From Candidatus Altimarinota bacterium (lineage in GTDB: Bacteria > Patescibacteriota > Gracilibacteria > BD1-5 > UBA6164), in NCBI GenBank assembly GCA_028691535.1, contig JAQUZB010000006.1, forward strand, positions 1-35,048: a stretch of DNA of 35,048 nt. Direction: 5' to 3'. Positions 1-9,943 of the stretch are shown here, piece after piece; position 1 is the first letter of the stretch, and the number at the start of each line of letters is the position of its first letter. Under the pieces are notes generated by a model. That model saw nothing but the letters and a program-made list of their open reading frames with translations. It did not search any database and was not told the DNA's origin. Made by a program: the position numbers and the translations under genes.

Positions 1-323
1 AATATATCATGAAAAAAGCTAGAATTTTAGCTGTTGTATGACTTGATGGAAATGCTTTTAAACCTCATACTTGAACAAAAACATCAGTTTTATTTTTACA
101 AAAGTGGAAAGAAAATGAACTTGATGCAGGAGGAAATCCAAAAATAAAAAATTATCCTATTTTCTTTGCAACTTCAAAACTTCCTTTTAAAGATAATAGT
201 TGAAATTATATATATAAAGATAATGAAGTTTGAGAAAAAGTTTTACAAAACGATTTAAATGATATAACAGAAGCTTTTAAAATTTGGGGAAATGAGCAAG
301 GTTTTGATTTTTTAGGTGAATAA
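1..323 (+). CDS. hsdM: Type I restriction-modification DNA methyltransferase subunit, C-terminal fragment
   Basis: This is the last 107 codons of an N6-adenine DNA methylase; the 5' part lies outside the window, and the first full codon begins at base 3. The visible segment ARILAVVGLDGNAFKPHTG followed by TKTSVLFLQKW is the conserved block after the catalytic domain in type I M subunits (usually V.LP...F.PHTGTKTSLLFLQK). Three of its glycines are encoded by TGA. With HsdS it would form the methyltransferase that protects host DNA. The gene for an AIPR-like protein follows after 21 bases and hsdS follows that, so the three are probably one transcript. No HsdR is visible; it could lie upstream. 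Family assignment is firm. Confidence 0.88.
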
Positions 324-344
324 TTTAATTTTTAAAATTTGTAA

Positions 345-2027
345 ATGGCAAATATAAATGATTATAAAATAATTGCGCAAAAAAGTTTCAAATATTTTGA
401 ATTATTATCAAAAGAGTTATGAATTTCTACTTTTCCAAAAGAAAAAGATTGTGAGAGATTATGATTTTATTTGTTTATTTTAGAATATATAACAAATAAA
501 AAAGATTTTAATGAACAACTTAAAATGATTACAGATACCGACTTTAATAAAATAGTATTTGATAAAAATTTAGTAGATTTTTGAGTTGATGCTGTAAATA
601 TAGATGATGATGATAATTTAATTGAATTATTTAATTTTAAGTATAGAGAAAACTTTAAGGAAACAAAACAACATATTTCAGATATTATTTTATCAACTAA
701 ATTTATAAATTCAATCGTTACTTGAAATACAAATGAATTAGATGATAAACTAAAAGATTACGCAAAAGATATAATAGAAAAATTAAATTGAAAAGAAATC
801 TGGAAGTTAAAATTATACATAGTTAGTAATGAAAATTTTGAAATAGAAGAAAATGTTGATTTAAAAAGGTTAGAAGAAATGTATGGTATGGAAATTATAC
901 AGGTTTGATTAAATGAAATAAGTGAATTTATATCTTTAAGACCAGAAGTAATAAATGCTGATTTAATTGTAGATAAAGATGCAATAATGACTTATTCGGA
1001 AAGTAGTATATCATCATCGAAATCTTATATTGTTAGGCTACCATTAAGTGAAGTTATTAGAATTACTTGTAATAATGAGAGTTTAAGAAAAGAATATAAC
1101 ATTGAGGATATATCTAAACTCAGTAGTGTTGATTTAGATTTTTCAGTTTTATTCGATAATGTAAGATGATTTATTACAAAATCAAAATTTAATAATAATA
1201 TAGTAAATACACTAGAAAATGAAGCAAATCGTTTTTTTATGTATAATAATTGACTTACTTTAACTGTAAATACTATTGATGTTGATGAAGTTAATGCCGG
1301 TAAAAAGTATAAAATACATTTAGAGTGATTACAAGTGTTAAATTGAGGACAAACTTTAAGAACAATTCATCATTATAATAAAAAAGATTCTAATAATATT
1401 TTAAATAATCTTTCAAATGCCCAAATTTCATTAAGAATATTTAAAGTATCGTCAAATCAAGAATTAAATAATAAAATTGCTGAATATACTAATAGTCAAA
1501 ATACTATATCAAATATAGATTTAAAATCTTTGAGAAGTGAACAATTACAATTAGAACAATACTTATGAGAAAATAGAATATTATATACAAGAAAATCTTG
1601 AGATACTTGAGATAATAATAAAGAATATGATTATAAGATAAGTATGGAAAGATTTTGACAAATCCTTTTTTCATTATCATGAAAACCAGATAAAGCTACA
1701 AATCAAAAGAAAAGTATATTTGATAAATATTATGATGATATTTTTTGAAGTTGAAATTTAGTTATTGAAGATTCAATAAAGTATATTAAAAGATATTTTG
1801 AGATTCAAAAAAAGTATACTGATTTATGATTTACTACAACAGAACAAAAAATATTTTATATACTATACTTAGATAAAAATTTAAGAAAGAGTTTAGAAGA
1901 ATTAATAAATGATTTTGAAAAACATCTTTGAGAATATAAAAAATGAGAAGATATTAGTCATGCAAGAAAATTAATTCAAAAAGATTTCAAAATCTTCGTT
2001 GATGAAAAATACTCTATAAATAGTTAA
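345..2027 (+). CDS. AIPR (abortive infection phage resistance) family protein
   Basis: 560 aa with TGA read as Gly. The core (about residues 295-345) reads RFFMYNNGLTLTV and then QVLNGGQTLRTIH, the two signature blocks of the AIPR family (FFxxNNGIT and VNGxQT). The N-terminal part has GVDAVNID (D82) followed by ELFNFKY (K99), resembling the D...(E/Q)xK layout seen at the start of many AIPR proteins and suggesting a PD-(D/E)xK-like nuclease fold; that is inference. It lies between hsdM and hsdS, 21 bases after the first and 5 before the second, so it is almost certainly part of the restriction operon. AIPR proteins are linked to phage exclusion and often found in type I loci. Target and biochemistry are unknown. 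Confidence 0.85.
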
Positions 2028-2032
2028 AACCT

Positions 2033-3442
2033 ATGACTTTCCAACAATATATAAAACAAAAAAATCTTGATATTTCAATAATAAGTTTTGAAGAAATTAT
2101 TTGAAGCTCAAGAATTGATTCTGAATATTTTCAGTTAAAATTTATTAATCTTGAAAAAAATATAAAAAGTAAAGAGTTTAGTAGACTTGAAAGTATTACT
2201 CAGGTAAATTGATGAAAAAGATTACCAAAATGAGAAACTTTTATAGATGATAAAAACTGAGTCCCTTATGTTAGAATAGTTGATATTCAAAGTAATTTTA
2301 TTGACGAAAATAGCTTAGAATACATATCATATGATTTACATAATTTACTAAATAGATATCAAATTAAAAATAGAGATATTTTAGTTTCTATTGTATGAAC
2401 TTTATGATTAATTTGATATAATCAATTAAATTTAGATAAATTTAATTTTACTGAAAATTGTGCTAGATTAAGAACTAAATTAATAAATCCAGAATATTTA
2501 TTAGCTGTTTTAATATCTTCAATATGACAATTACAAGTTGATAGAGAAAGGGTGTGAACTAATCAACCTAAGCTTTCTTTAGATAGATTAAGAAATTTTT
2601 TAATTCCTATTTCTTCTTCAGAGTTTCAAAAAGCAGTTTGAGATTTAGTTTTGGAAAGTTTAAAACAAAAAGAACTTTCTAAAAAATTATACTTAGAAGC
2701 TGAAAAGCTTTTGTTGTCTGAACTTTGACTTGAAGATTATAAACCAACTGAACAAAATATTTCTATTAAAGATAGTCAAGAAGTAGAGCTTTTTTGAAGA
2801 GTTGATGCAGAATTTTTTCAGCCAAAATATGATGAAATAATTGAAAAAATTAAAAATTATAAATGATGATATGATTTTTTAAGAAATTTATTTAAACAGA
2901 ATAAGGAATCAAATAGATTAGAAGTAGAAAAAATAAATTATATTGAAATTTGAGATATAAATATTTCAAATTGAGAAATAATACACAATGAAATTGAAAA
3001 AGATAATTTACCAGCAAATGCTAAAATATTATTAAAAAAAGATGATTTACTTGTTTCTACAGTAAGACCTTATAGATGAGCTATAGCAATAGTAAGAAAT
3101 GAAATTGAAAATTTAGTTTGAAGTTGAGCTTTTACAGTTCTTAGAGAAAAAACTTCTTATAAAAAAGAAACTTTACAAATTTTACTAAAACTAAATATCT
3201 ATAAAGAACTTATGCTTAGGTATAATTGTGGAGCTTCTTACCCTGTTATAAAAGATGAAGATGTTTTAAACTTACCAATATCAAAAATTGATATAAAAGT
3301 TCAAGAGAAAATTGCTGAACTTGTAAAACAAAGTCATATTTCTTTAGATTCATCAAAACAACTTCTAGAAAAAGCAAAGAAATCTGTTGAGATTTTTATT
3401 GAAAAAGATGAAAAAGAAGCAGAAGAGTTTTTAAATAGTTAA
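2033..3442 (+). CDS. hsdS: Type I restriction-modification specificity subunit S
   Basis: 469 aa. It has the two-half architecture of HsdS: a target recognition domain, a coiled-coil spacer (around residues 200-230, rich in Lys, Glu and Leu), a second target recognition domain opening with AEFFQPKYDEI near residue 260, and a C-terminal helix rich in Lys and Glu. The half-start motif is repeated (SEYFQLKF near residue 35, AEFFQPKY near 260), as expected for tandem TRDs. Motifs such as NQPKLSLDRLRNFLIPI and SYPVIKDEDVLNLPI are typical TRD endings. It decides the DNA sequence recognised by the methylase and restriction complex. The ATG lies 5 bases after the AIPR stop, implying coupling. Confidence 0.9.
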
Positions 3443-3453
3443 TTTTAAATATT

Positions 3454-4206
3454 ATGTTTGATAAATTTAACATTATTTTTAATCACGAAGTAAAAAAGGA
3501 AGAAAAAACTAAATTTTCATTAATTGATCTTTTCCCTAATACAAAGGAATTAGCAGTTATAACTTTTTTAATTTATTTTTTATGAGTTTTATATCAAATT
3601 TTAAAATTAATTTGAGCTTTTACTACGAATCCAAAACTCTGAAATTTAATGTTTTTTAGTTTTTCAAATTCAATTAATGATTTTTTGATTATTTTTTGAG
3701 TTTCTTTTGTTTTATTTTTTTTAACTTTTCTTATAACTTTTTTAATAAATGTTATTCTACATTCTTTTAATTTTTCAAAAAATAAATTTAGAGCATTTTT
3801 ATTATTTGTATTATCTTATGAATTAATACTTTGAATATATCAATTTTCATGATGAGATCTTTTTAATAAGAAATATGTAATAATAATACTTTCAATATGA
3901 TATATTATATCTATAGTATTATCTTGATTAATTATCTATAAAAAAATAACAAAAGTAATTTTATATATATTTATATGATTATATATCTTGTATTGATTTT
4001 TTATAATGTTATATAGCTGAGTTAAATACTATTGATGTGAAAATATAAGAGATAATTATGCAGAAAAAGATTGTTTTTTATTAGAATATAAAAACGATAA
4101 ATATTGATTTACTTGAAAATGAGATATTTATAAATTAGATGAATTTAAATCATTCTTTACTTCTGATTATTTCAAAAATCAAACTTCGAGTTGAAATACA
4201 AATTAA
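3454..4206 (+). CDS. Multi-pass membrane protein of unknown function
   Basis: 250 aa. A short polar N-terminus (about 28 residues with KKEEKT) is followed by about six hydrophobic stretches up to near residue 195, then a soluble, charged tail of about 55 residues. The transmembrane glycines are nearly all TGA. I do not recognise the family; the layout recalls small YIP1-like membrane proteins, but I cannot support that. It begins 11 bases after hsdS on the same strand, so it may be cotranscribed with the restriction locus, although it need not be functionally linked. Confidence 0.75.
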
Positions 4207-4234
4207 ATTTCAATAACTTATAATCATTTTAACT

Positions 4235-4642
4235 ATGAAAGAAATAAGAAAAGTCGCATTTATTTGATTTTATAATTCAAATAATCAAATACTACTTCAA
4301 GAAAGATGAGACTATTCAAAACATGGTGAAGAGTGGGCTTTTTTTGGATGATGAATTGAAGAGTGAGAAACTCCAGAAGAGTGATTTTTGAGAGAAGCAA
4401 AAGAAGAACTTGGTTTAGATATGTGAGATTTTGATTACAAACATATATGAGATTATATATTTGAATTTCCTGAAAGAATTATTTATAGAAGTATATTTTT
4501 GATAAAAACTAATCTTAAAGAAACTGATTTTACTGTTTATGAGTGAAAATCAGCAAAGTATTTTGATTTAGAAGAAGCTAAAAAATTGAAGTTTATAAGT
4601 CCAGTTGATGAAACAATAGAGATAATTAAAAAGTATATGTAA
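4235..4642 (+). CDS. Nudix family hydrolase
   Basis: 135 aa, a normal single-domain Nudix length. The Nudix box GX5EX7REUXEEXGU is complete: GGIEEGETPEEGF then LREAKEELGL, around residues 40-62, with the glycines at its start encoded by TGA. The catalytic glutamates of REAKEELG bind the divalent metals that attack a nucleoside diphosphate linked to another group. The substrate cannot be told from the sequence; 8-oxo-dGTP clean-up and nucleotide sugar hydrolysis are both possible. It stands 28 bases after the membrane protein. Confidence 0.92.
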
Positions 4643-4780
4643 TAATTGTTGATTTAATAATTTTTAAAATCAATATATTTATTTCATTTTCTCAACTAAT
4701 AAAATAATAGTTGTACTTATATATAATCTAAGTAAACTAGATTTTTAATCTATAAAAATTATCTCTTAAAATTAACTATT

Positions 4781-5758
4781 ATGATATATAATCAATGGTA
4801 TGTAATTTTGGAATCAAAAGAATTAAAAAAATCTAAACCGCTTAAAATAACTCGTTTTAGTGAAAACCTTTCTCTTCGGAGAGATGAAAACTGAAAAGTA
4901 TGATGTGTTGCTGATAAATGTTGTCATCGTTGAGTCTCACTTTCTTGTTGAAAAGTCGTTGATTGAGAAATACAATGTCCTTTTCATGGTTTTACTTTTG
5001 ATAAAACTTGAGCTTGCACACATATTCCAGCAAATGGTAAAAATACTCCAGTTCCTAAAACTATGAGAGTAAAATCATACAAAACTTTTGAAGATTTTTG
5101 ATTTATTTGGGTTTGGTGGTGAGATATTGATGAGATAAAAGAAGAACCTTTTTTCTTTAAAGAATTATGAGATTTTTCATATTCAACACTTAAAGATCAT
5201 TGGAATGTTCATTATTCTAGAGCAATAGAAAATCAATTGGATGTTGTTCATCTACCATTTGTTCACAAGACAACTATTTGAAGATGAAACAAAACCTTGG
5301 TAAACTGACCAGTAGTTGAAAGAGAAGGTGAATTGCTTATTTTTTATGTAAACAATATTTTAGATGATTGAAAAACAAAACCTTTAAAACCTGAGGAAAT
5401 AAAAAATTATAAAAAATTGTTTCATCTGCAGTTTCATTATCCAAATATTTGGCAAAATTTTATCTCTGACAAGATAAGAATATTTGCAGCCTTTGTTCCA
5501 GTTGATGAAGAAAACTCAATTATATATATTAGATATTATCAAAAAGTTGTTACATCACCTTTTTTAAAGCAATTGGTTAATTATATAGGAAAAGTATCAA
5601 GCTTAATTATTCTTAGACAGGATAAAAGAGTAGTAGAGACTCAATTACCAAAAAAGAGTAGTTTAAAATCTGATGAACATATCATTATGTGAGATAAACC
5701 AATAGTTGAATATAGATTGCATAGACAAGAACTTATTGATAAAAAAACTAGAAATTAA
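4781..5758 (+). CDS. Rieske [2Fe-2S] non-haem iron oxygenase
   Basis: 325 aa. The N-terminal Rieske domain has C47-x-H49 (KCCHRG) and C66-x2-H69 (CPFHG), the four ligands of the 2Fe-2S cluster. The C-terminal domain has ENQLDVVHLPFVH with D154, H157 and H162, which match the Dx2Hx4H part of the mononuclear iron site of ring-hydroxylating and demethylating oxygenases (pheophorbide a oxygenase or vanillate demethylase type). Such enzymes need a reductase partner; none is visible here. Codon 33 is CGG in the segment LSL-CGG-RDENGKV, where the family normally has LVLWRD, so this residue is probably Trp. The substrate is unknown. A hairpin terminator overlaps the stop. Confidence 0.87.
4877..4879 (+). 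other. CGG codon at a conserved Trp position (Rieske oxygenase codon 33)
   Basis: In Rieske oxygenases the strand before the cluster loop commonly reads LVLWRD.DGKV; here it reads LSL, CGG, RDENGKV. CGT encodes the Arg of CHRG in the same gene, so CGT and CGG appear to have different meanings. Confidence 0.65.
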
Positions 5759-5772
5759 TTTCTAGTTTTTTT
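5741..5772 (+). terminator. Intrinsic terminator after the Rieske oxygenase
   Basis: A perfect stem (AAAACTAGAAA against TTTCTAGTTTT, loop TTAA) is followed by a T run. The TAA stop of the oxygenase lies in the loop region. Confidence 0.85.
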
Positions 5773-5898
5773 ATATAAAATAATAAATAAGAAACATCAA
5801 TTTATAAATAAATATTTATTTATATCATTTTTATAAAGTCTATTGCTTTTATTAGATTAAAGCTTAAACTTATACTCTTATTTATTAACTATAAGATT

Positions 5899-6216
5899 AT
5901 GGAAAATAAATTAAAAAATTGACTTATTTTAGGTGGAATTTTAACAGTTGCAACTGTTTTTGGTGTTGCCATGACTAAGGATAAAAGTTTCAATGATTTT
6001 AAAGATGATTATGAATCAATTATTAATAATCTGAAAAAAAGTCTTAATAAAATTGAATACATTTCAAAAAAAGAATTTGCTAGTATAATTAACACTGTTA
6101 TTGAAGATTATAGTAAAACGAAAGAAATTACAAAAGAAGCAAAAAATTCACTTATTTCAGCTTTAAATAATAAATGGGATGAAATTGAAAATGAAATAAA
6201 AGGTAATAAATTTTAA
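5899..6216 (+). CDS. Small membrane-anchored protein, YtxH-like layout
   Basis: 105 aa. One N-terminal membrane segment (residues 7-25, NGLILGGILTVATVFGVAM) is followed by about 80 polar residues rich in Lys, Glu and Asn that should form helices. This resembles YtxH-type proteins (TM anchor plus a helical region), but no family motif is strong enough to assign. I took the ATG at 5899 because it adds the hydrophobic anchor across the in-frame TGA at codon 8. It lies 17 bases before the next small membrane gene, so the two are probably coexpressed. Confidence 0.7.
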
Positions 6217-6233
6217 TTCATAATTATAAATTT

Positions 6234-6383
6234 ATGTTAAATACGATAGTTATTGTGTTAATAATTTTGTGGTTATTATGACTAGTTACATCTTATACAT
6301 TGTGATGATTTATACATATATTGATTGTAATTGCCATTATAATTGTTTTAGTAAGGATAATAAAATGAGAAAAACCATTTTAA
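6234..6383 (+). CDS. Lmo0937-family small hydrophobic membrane protein
   Basis: 49 aa with two hydrophobic helices. It closely follows the pattern of the short Lmo0937/DUF5670-type proteins: an initial LNTIVIVLIILWLLGLV, a central SYTLGGFIHILIVIAII, and a basic end RIIKGEKPF. Four glycines, including both in TLGG, are TGA, so standard-code gene finding would miss it. The family is widespread in bacteria, with no established function beyond an envelope location. It is cotranscribed with the preceding small protein and ends before a hairpin. Confidence 0.82.
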
Positions 6384-6393
6384 CTTATATAAT

Positions 6394-6427
6394 AAAAAAC
6401 CTAGAAGTTTAAACTTCTAGTTTTTTT
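6394..6427. terminator. Bidirectional terminator between Lmo0937-like gene and tag
   Basis: The inverted repeat CTAGAAGTTT/AAACTTCTAG is flanked by an A run on the left and a T run on the right, so it can work on both strands. The TAG stop of the minus-strand tag gene (6401-6403) is inside the hairpin. Confidence 0.85.
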
Positions 6428-6976
6428 ACACTTAAAACATCATTGTCCGTGATCATTTACCATTCAAGTTGCTTGCATAAAAGCATAGATTATAGTCGAA
6501 CCTACAAAATTCATACCTCTTTTTTTCAAGTCTTTTGAAATCTTGTCTGAAATTTCTGTTTTGTTTTGATAATCACTTAATTTTTCAAAATTATTTATTA
6601 TAGTTTTATTTCAAACAAATCACCAAATGTAGTTTGAAAAACTGCCAAATTCTTTTTGTATTTCTAAAAATGCTCTTGCATTTTTTATTACTGATTTTAT
6701 TTTGAGCTTATTTCTTATGATTCATGGATTTTGCAATAATTCTAATTCTTTGCTTTCATCATAGTTTGCAATTATTGTTGGATTAAAATAATCAAATGCT
6801 AATCTGTAATTTTCTCTTTTATTTAAAACAGTTTCCCAAGAAAGACCTGCTTGAGCTCATTCTAAGATAAGCATCTCAAAAAGTTTGTTATCATCAAAAA
6901 CTGGAACTCACCATTCGTTGTCATGATAATCTACATAAAGTAGATTATTTAAGTTTAACCAATCACATCTTTTCAT
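6401..6976 (-). CDS. tag: DNA-3-methyladenine glycosylase I
   Basis: 191 aa, the usual Tag length. It starts MKRCDWL, has YHDNEWGVP near residue 17, LFEMLILEGAQAGLSW near residue 40, and ends MVNDHGQGCFKCK, so the Cys and His ligands of the Tag zinc site (N-terminal C4 and a His near 17; C-terminal His and Cys) are in place. It removes N3-methyladenine from alkylated DNA, starting base excision repair. The start is 3 bases after the stop of the RhuM-Fic gene, indicating cotranscription. The reading frame runs into the shared terminator hairpin before reaching TAG. Confidence 0.95.
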
Positions 6977-6979
6977 AGT

Positions 6980-7981
6980 TTAATTTATTAGATTAATTAA
7001 TAGTTTTACCATAACATCTTTATCTTTAGGATTTGACTCAGCAATTAATAAAGTGATTGCAACTAAAGCTCTATCATTTATTTTTTTATTTCAATCATTA
7101 TCAAAAAGTATGTGATTTTTTGCAAGAAATAATATAAATAAAAATGCTCAACTTCTTTTATTTCAATCAAAAAAAGGATGGTCTTTTACTATAAAATAAA
7201 GTAAATTTGCAGCTTTTTCTTCAACAGAATTATATAAATCAGTTCATCAAAAGGTTTGATAAATATTTCAAAAGATTCATTTTAAAGCTTCATTTTCTCT
7301 TTGTTTTGCAAATAAATCAGTAGCTTCTTTTTTATTTATTAAATTTTCTTTTAATTCCATAAGTGATAAAAGTGCCTCTTCTGACTCTAGTTTATAATCT
7401 AGAATTTTAGTTTTTCATGCTTCTAAAAGATTATTTTCATCATAATTTTGTAATAATAACCATGTATTTGTATAATTTGTAATTATATCAAGTAATCAAA
7501 TAGCTTCTTCTTGAGATAGATTTCAAGATTTAAGAGTTTTTTTAAATAAACTTAGAGTATTTTCAAGTTCTTTATATCATTTTTCTTCAATTCTTTTTTG
7601 ATTAATAGAATATCACTTAATTAAATATTCTTTTAATATAGAAGTTGCCCATATTCTAAATTGAGTTGCTTGTTTTGAATTTACCCTATATCAAACAGAT
7701 ATAATCATATCAAGATTATAAAATTTAACTTTATTTATTTGAGTTTTTCATTCTATTGCACCATGTTTAGTGGTTATTTCCATTTTGGAACTAACCACTT
7801 TTTCATCTAATTCTCAAGAATCAAATATATTTTTTAAATGTTTTGTTATAGCAGGTCTATTTACTCAAAAAATATTTGCAATTTGTTCTTGATTTAACCA
7901 AACTGTATCATTTTCAAGTTTTACTTGAATCTCAGTATTTCAAGTTTTTGCTTTATATATTTTAATTTCTCCTTTATCCAT
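6980..7981 (-). CDS. RhuM-like protein fused to a Fic/Doc domain
   Basis: 333 aa. Residues 1-180 follow the RhuM (virulence protein) pattern: VWLNQEQIANIFGVNRPAI, a winged-helix-like segment, then KFYNLDMIISVGYRVNS and FRIWATSILKEYLIKGY. The C-terminal half is a Fic/Doc domain with the complete active-site motif HPFFDGNKRSGAFLF (catalytic H268). Fic domains transfer AMP or another phosphate-containing group to target proteins; the HPFxxGNKR form is typical of active AMP transferases. RhuM-Fic fusions are common in genomic islands, and a toxin or phage-defence role is inferred. A divergent AT-rich promoter region lies upstream and tag follows 3 bases downstream. Confidence 0.92.
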
Positions 7982-8088
7982 AGTATCAATATTATATACT
8001 AAATATATACATATATTATTTATAAAATATAAAATTACAAATTAAAAAAAATAAATATAATAAACTTAATAAAATCTAATTTTACTAT
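7982..8088. promoter_or_regulatory. Divergent promoter region between RhuM-Fic and HIT genes
   Basis: 107 bases of about 90% A+T between two outward-facing starts, with several TATA-like boxes (TATATACTAAATATATAC, TATAAAATATAAAA). The overlapping TATATA repeats could hold an operator for the RhuM N-terminal domain, but no precise site can be assigned. Confidence 0.4.
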
Positions 8089-8490
8089 ATGCAAAAGTCT
8101 AGAGAAATTTGGAAAGCTAGAGAAAAAGAACTAGTTTGACTTGAGTGATGTCCTTTTTGTGATTTAAATACTCAGGATGATTGTATAATTTGGAAAGGGA
8201 AGTATTGGTATATACAACACAATATGTATCCTTATCTATGATTAAAAGATCATATTATGGCAGTTCCATATTCACATAAAACTTTTACATATGAGCTTAC
8301 AAGTGAAGAGTATAGTGAGTTTAATGAAGTACAAAAATTTGTTAAATGATTTTTTTGAGATAAAGAGTATTTTTCATTTATAAGAGAAACTTTATCAAAT
8401 AGAAGTATAGAACATTTACATTATCATTTTTTGCCTTGAATACTTAGAACAAGTAGGATAGAAAATATACTTAAAGAACAATGATTTTAA
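8089..8490 (+). CDS. HIT family nucleotide-binding hydrolase
   Basis: 133 aa. The histidine triad is complete: EHLHYHFLPG near the C-terminus (HxHxHxx). The N-terminal CPFCDL motif is typical of the HIT branch that opens with a Cys pair. HIT proteins hydrolyse dinucleoside polyphosphates, AMP-lysine or related adenylates. Glycines in LGLKDH and LPG are TGA. It appears to be a single-gene unit ending before a bidirectional terminator. Confidence 0.9.
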
Positions 8491-8588
8491 AAATAGAATC
8501 TTCTTTTGCTCAATAATTTATTATTTTTTTGTAAAAATAAAATTTACAGAACCTAAGATATCTTCTGATAGTGAGTTAATTATATAAT

Positions 8589-8618
8589 AAAAAAAGACTA
8601 GATTTTCTAGTCTTTTTT
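8589..8618. terminator. Bidirectional terminator, HIT gene / unknown minus-strand gene
   Basis: The stem GACTAGA/TCTAGTC with a TTT loop has A and T runs on either side. The stop codon of the convergent gene begins at the last bases (8617). Confidence 0.85.
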
Positions 8619-9252
8619 AATTTAAAGTTGCAGTTGAGCTACTTAAAAATCATCAATTTCATTGAGCAATTAAACCTAGTATATGGTTTTGAAAATTAGA
8701 AATGTATTCTTTAATTTTTGGATTTAAAACTGCTTTAGGATTTACTTTTATATCAATTCAATTTTTCTTAAGAGTTATATCTATAGCTTCTTCTTGAGTT
8801 TTTCATTGCGTAATCAATTTTAAAAAATCATATAATGGACTACTTTTACTAATAGATGATAATAATCTTCATCTTTCATATGCTATAAATTTTTTAGTTC
8901 ATAATTCATCTATAAATTCAACAGTTTCTTTAAATACTTCTTTTTCATCATCAGTTTCAAGTATTAAATAAAAATTTGCAAATAATACATCTCATAAACT
9001 ATATTTATCTAAATTGCTATTTATTTTCATCAAAGTTTCAACTTTTACTGGTGTTTCTTCTCTTATTGAAAAACTATCTCATTCTGGAATATCATCTCAA
9101 TATACTTGATATGTTATAGCATCTTCTATTAATAATCAAAAATTTTCTATAAAAGGATCAAATATTCTAGCATCAATTTCTTCTTCTAAAGATGCATTTT
9201 CTGCTATTTGAACACTAGAATCTAGTAATTGTTTTATTGTTACAACATTCAT
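8617..9252 (-). CDS. Uncharacterised acidic protein
   Basis: 211 aa. No family recognised. It is soluble, mildly acidic and has no signal peptide or membrane segment. It begins MNVVTIKQLLDSS, has a central Leu- and Phe-rich helical region (GDVLFANFYLILETDDEKEV), and ends in the low-complexity tail GNGGFLSSSTATLN. Eleven or so TGA codons are needed to keep the frame open, and their placement in plausible turns supports a real gene. It faces away from the next plus-strand gene across about 225 bases of AT-rich DNA. Confidence 0.7.
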
Positions 9253-9477
9253 ATATATAAATTATAATTAAATATATTCTATTTATAAAATAATTAGTTA
9301 AAAAGTCAATTAAAACTTGATTTTTACTTTTGCTACTGCAAATTGAGTTTCAATTGTGTTATAAATGAGATATAGATTTTGCTTATTTAAAATCTTTCTC
9401 AATACTATTTATTTGCATTTAATTTTAAAAATATATACTTTTAGATAACAATGTTCTTATTTCTTAATATTTTACTT
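9253..9477. other. Intergenic region, divergent promoters presumed
   Basis: AT-rich with no gene, RNA or strong hairpin visible. It must contain promoters for both flanking genes, but no clear -35/-10 pair stands out. Confidence 0.4.
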
Positions 9478-9921
9478 ATGAAAAATAAAAGATTTATAGA
9501 ATTAAAGAAGCTACCTTTAATTTTTAGTATTTTATTTTGAATAATATTTTACTTATTATTCTTAAAATATTTTAATCTAGATTCTGAAATCTCAAGTCAA
9601 AGTTTAAAAGATTTTTATCAAAAATATACTATATATTTTCCTATATTATTTTGATTTTTAAGTTTAGTTTTGTTTTATATATTGATATTTTTTAAGTTTA
9701 TTTTTAGAATTAAATCATATATTTGAACTGTAATTGTTTATTTTTTATCTTTTTGATTTTTATTGTTTTTATGAATTGATTTAATGTTTTTTGAATCAAG
9801 AATCGCTGATTTTGCAAATGTAATCATAAATACTTTTTCAGTTCCTTTAATTGTTAGTTCAAGTATCATACTTATATTGGTTTTAGTATTGTCATTTAAA
9901 AAGGAAAAATTAATTAAATAG
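9478..9921 (+). CDS. Small multi-pass membrane protein
   Basis: 147 aa with four predicted membrane helices and charged ends (MKNKRFIELKK at the start, KKEKLIK at the end). No family recognised. An in-frame ATG at 9451 would add nine hydrophobic residues; 9478 was chosen because the basic start then directly precedes the first helix. It lies 22 bases upstream of the lipoprotein gene and may share its transcript. Confidence 0.7.
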
Positions 9922-9943
9922 TTTATTTTCTAATTTTTTAATT

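Noticed and set aside
4650-4752. Short inverted repeats between Nudix and Rieske genes
   Set aside because: TTGATTT/AAATCAA and TAGATT/AATCTA are weak AT pairings expected by chance in such AT-rich DNA and lack a clear T run.
7982-8040. TATATA repeats as a CRISPR-like or direct repeat array
   Set aside because: The units are irregular, simple AT sequence with no spacers.
9451-9477. Upstream ATG of the 147-aa membrane protein
   Set aside because: It would place nine hydrophobic residues before the basic start MKNKR, an unlikely N-terminus; kept only as an alternative.
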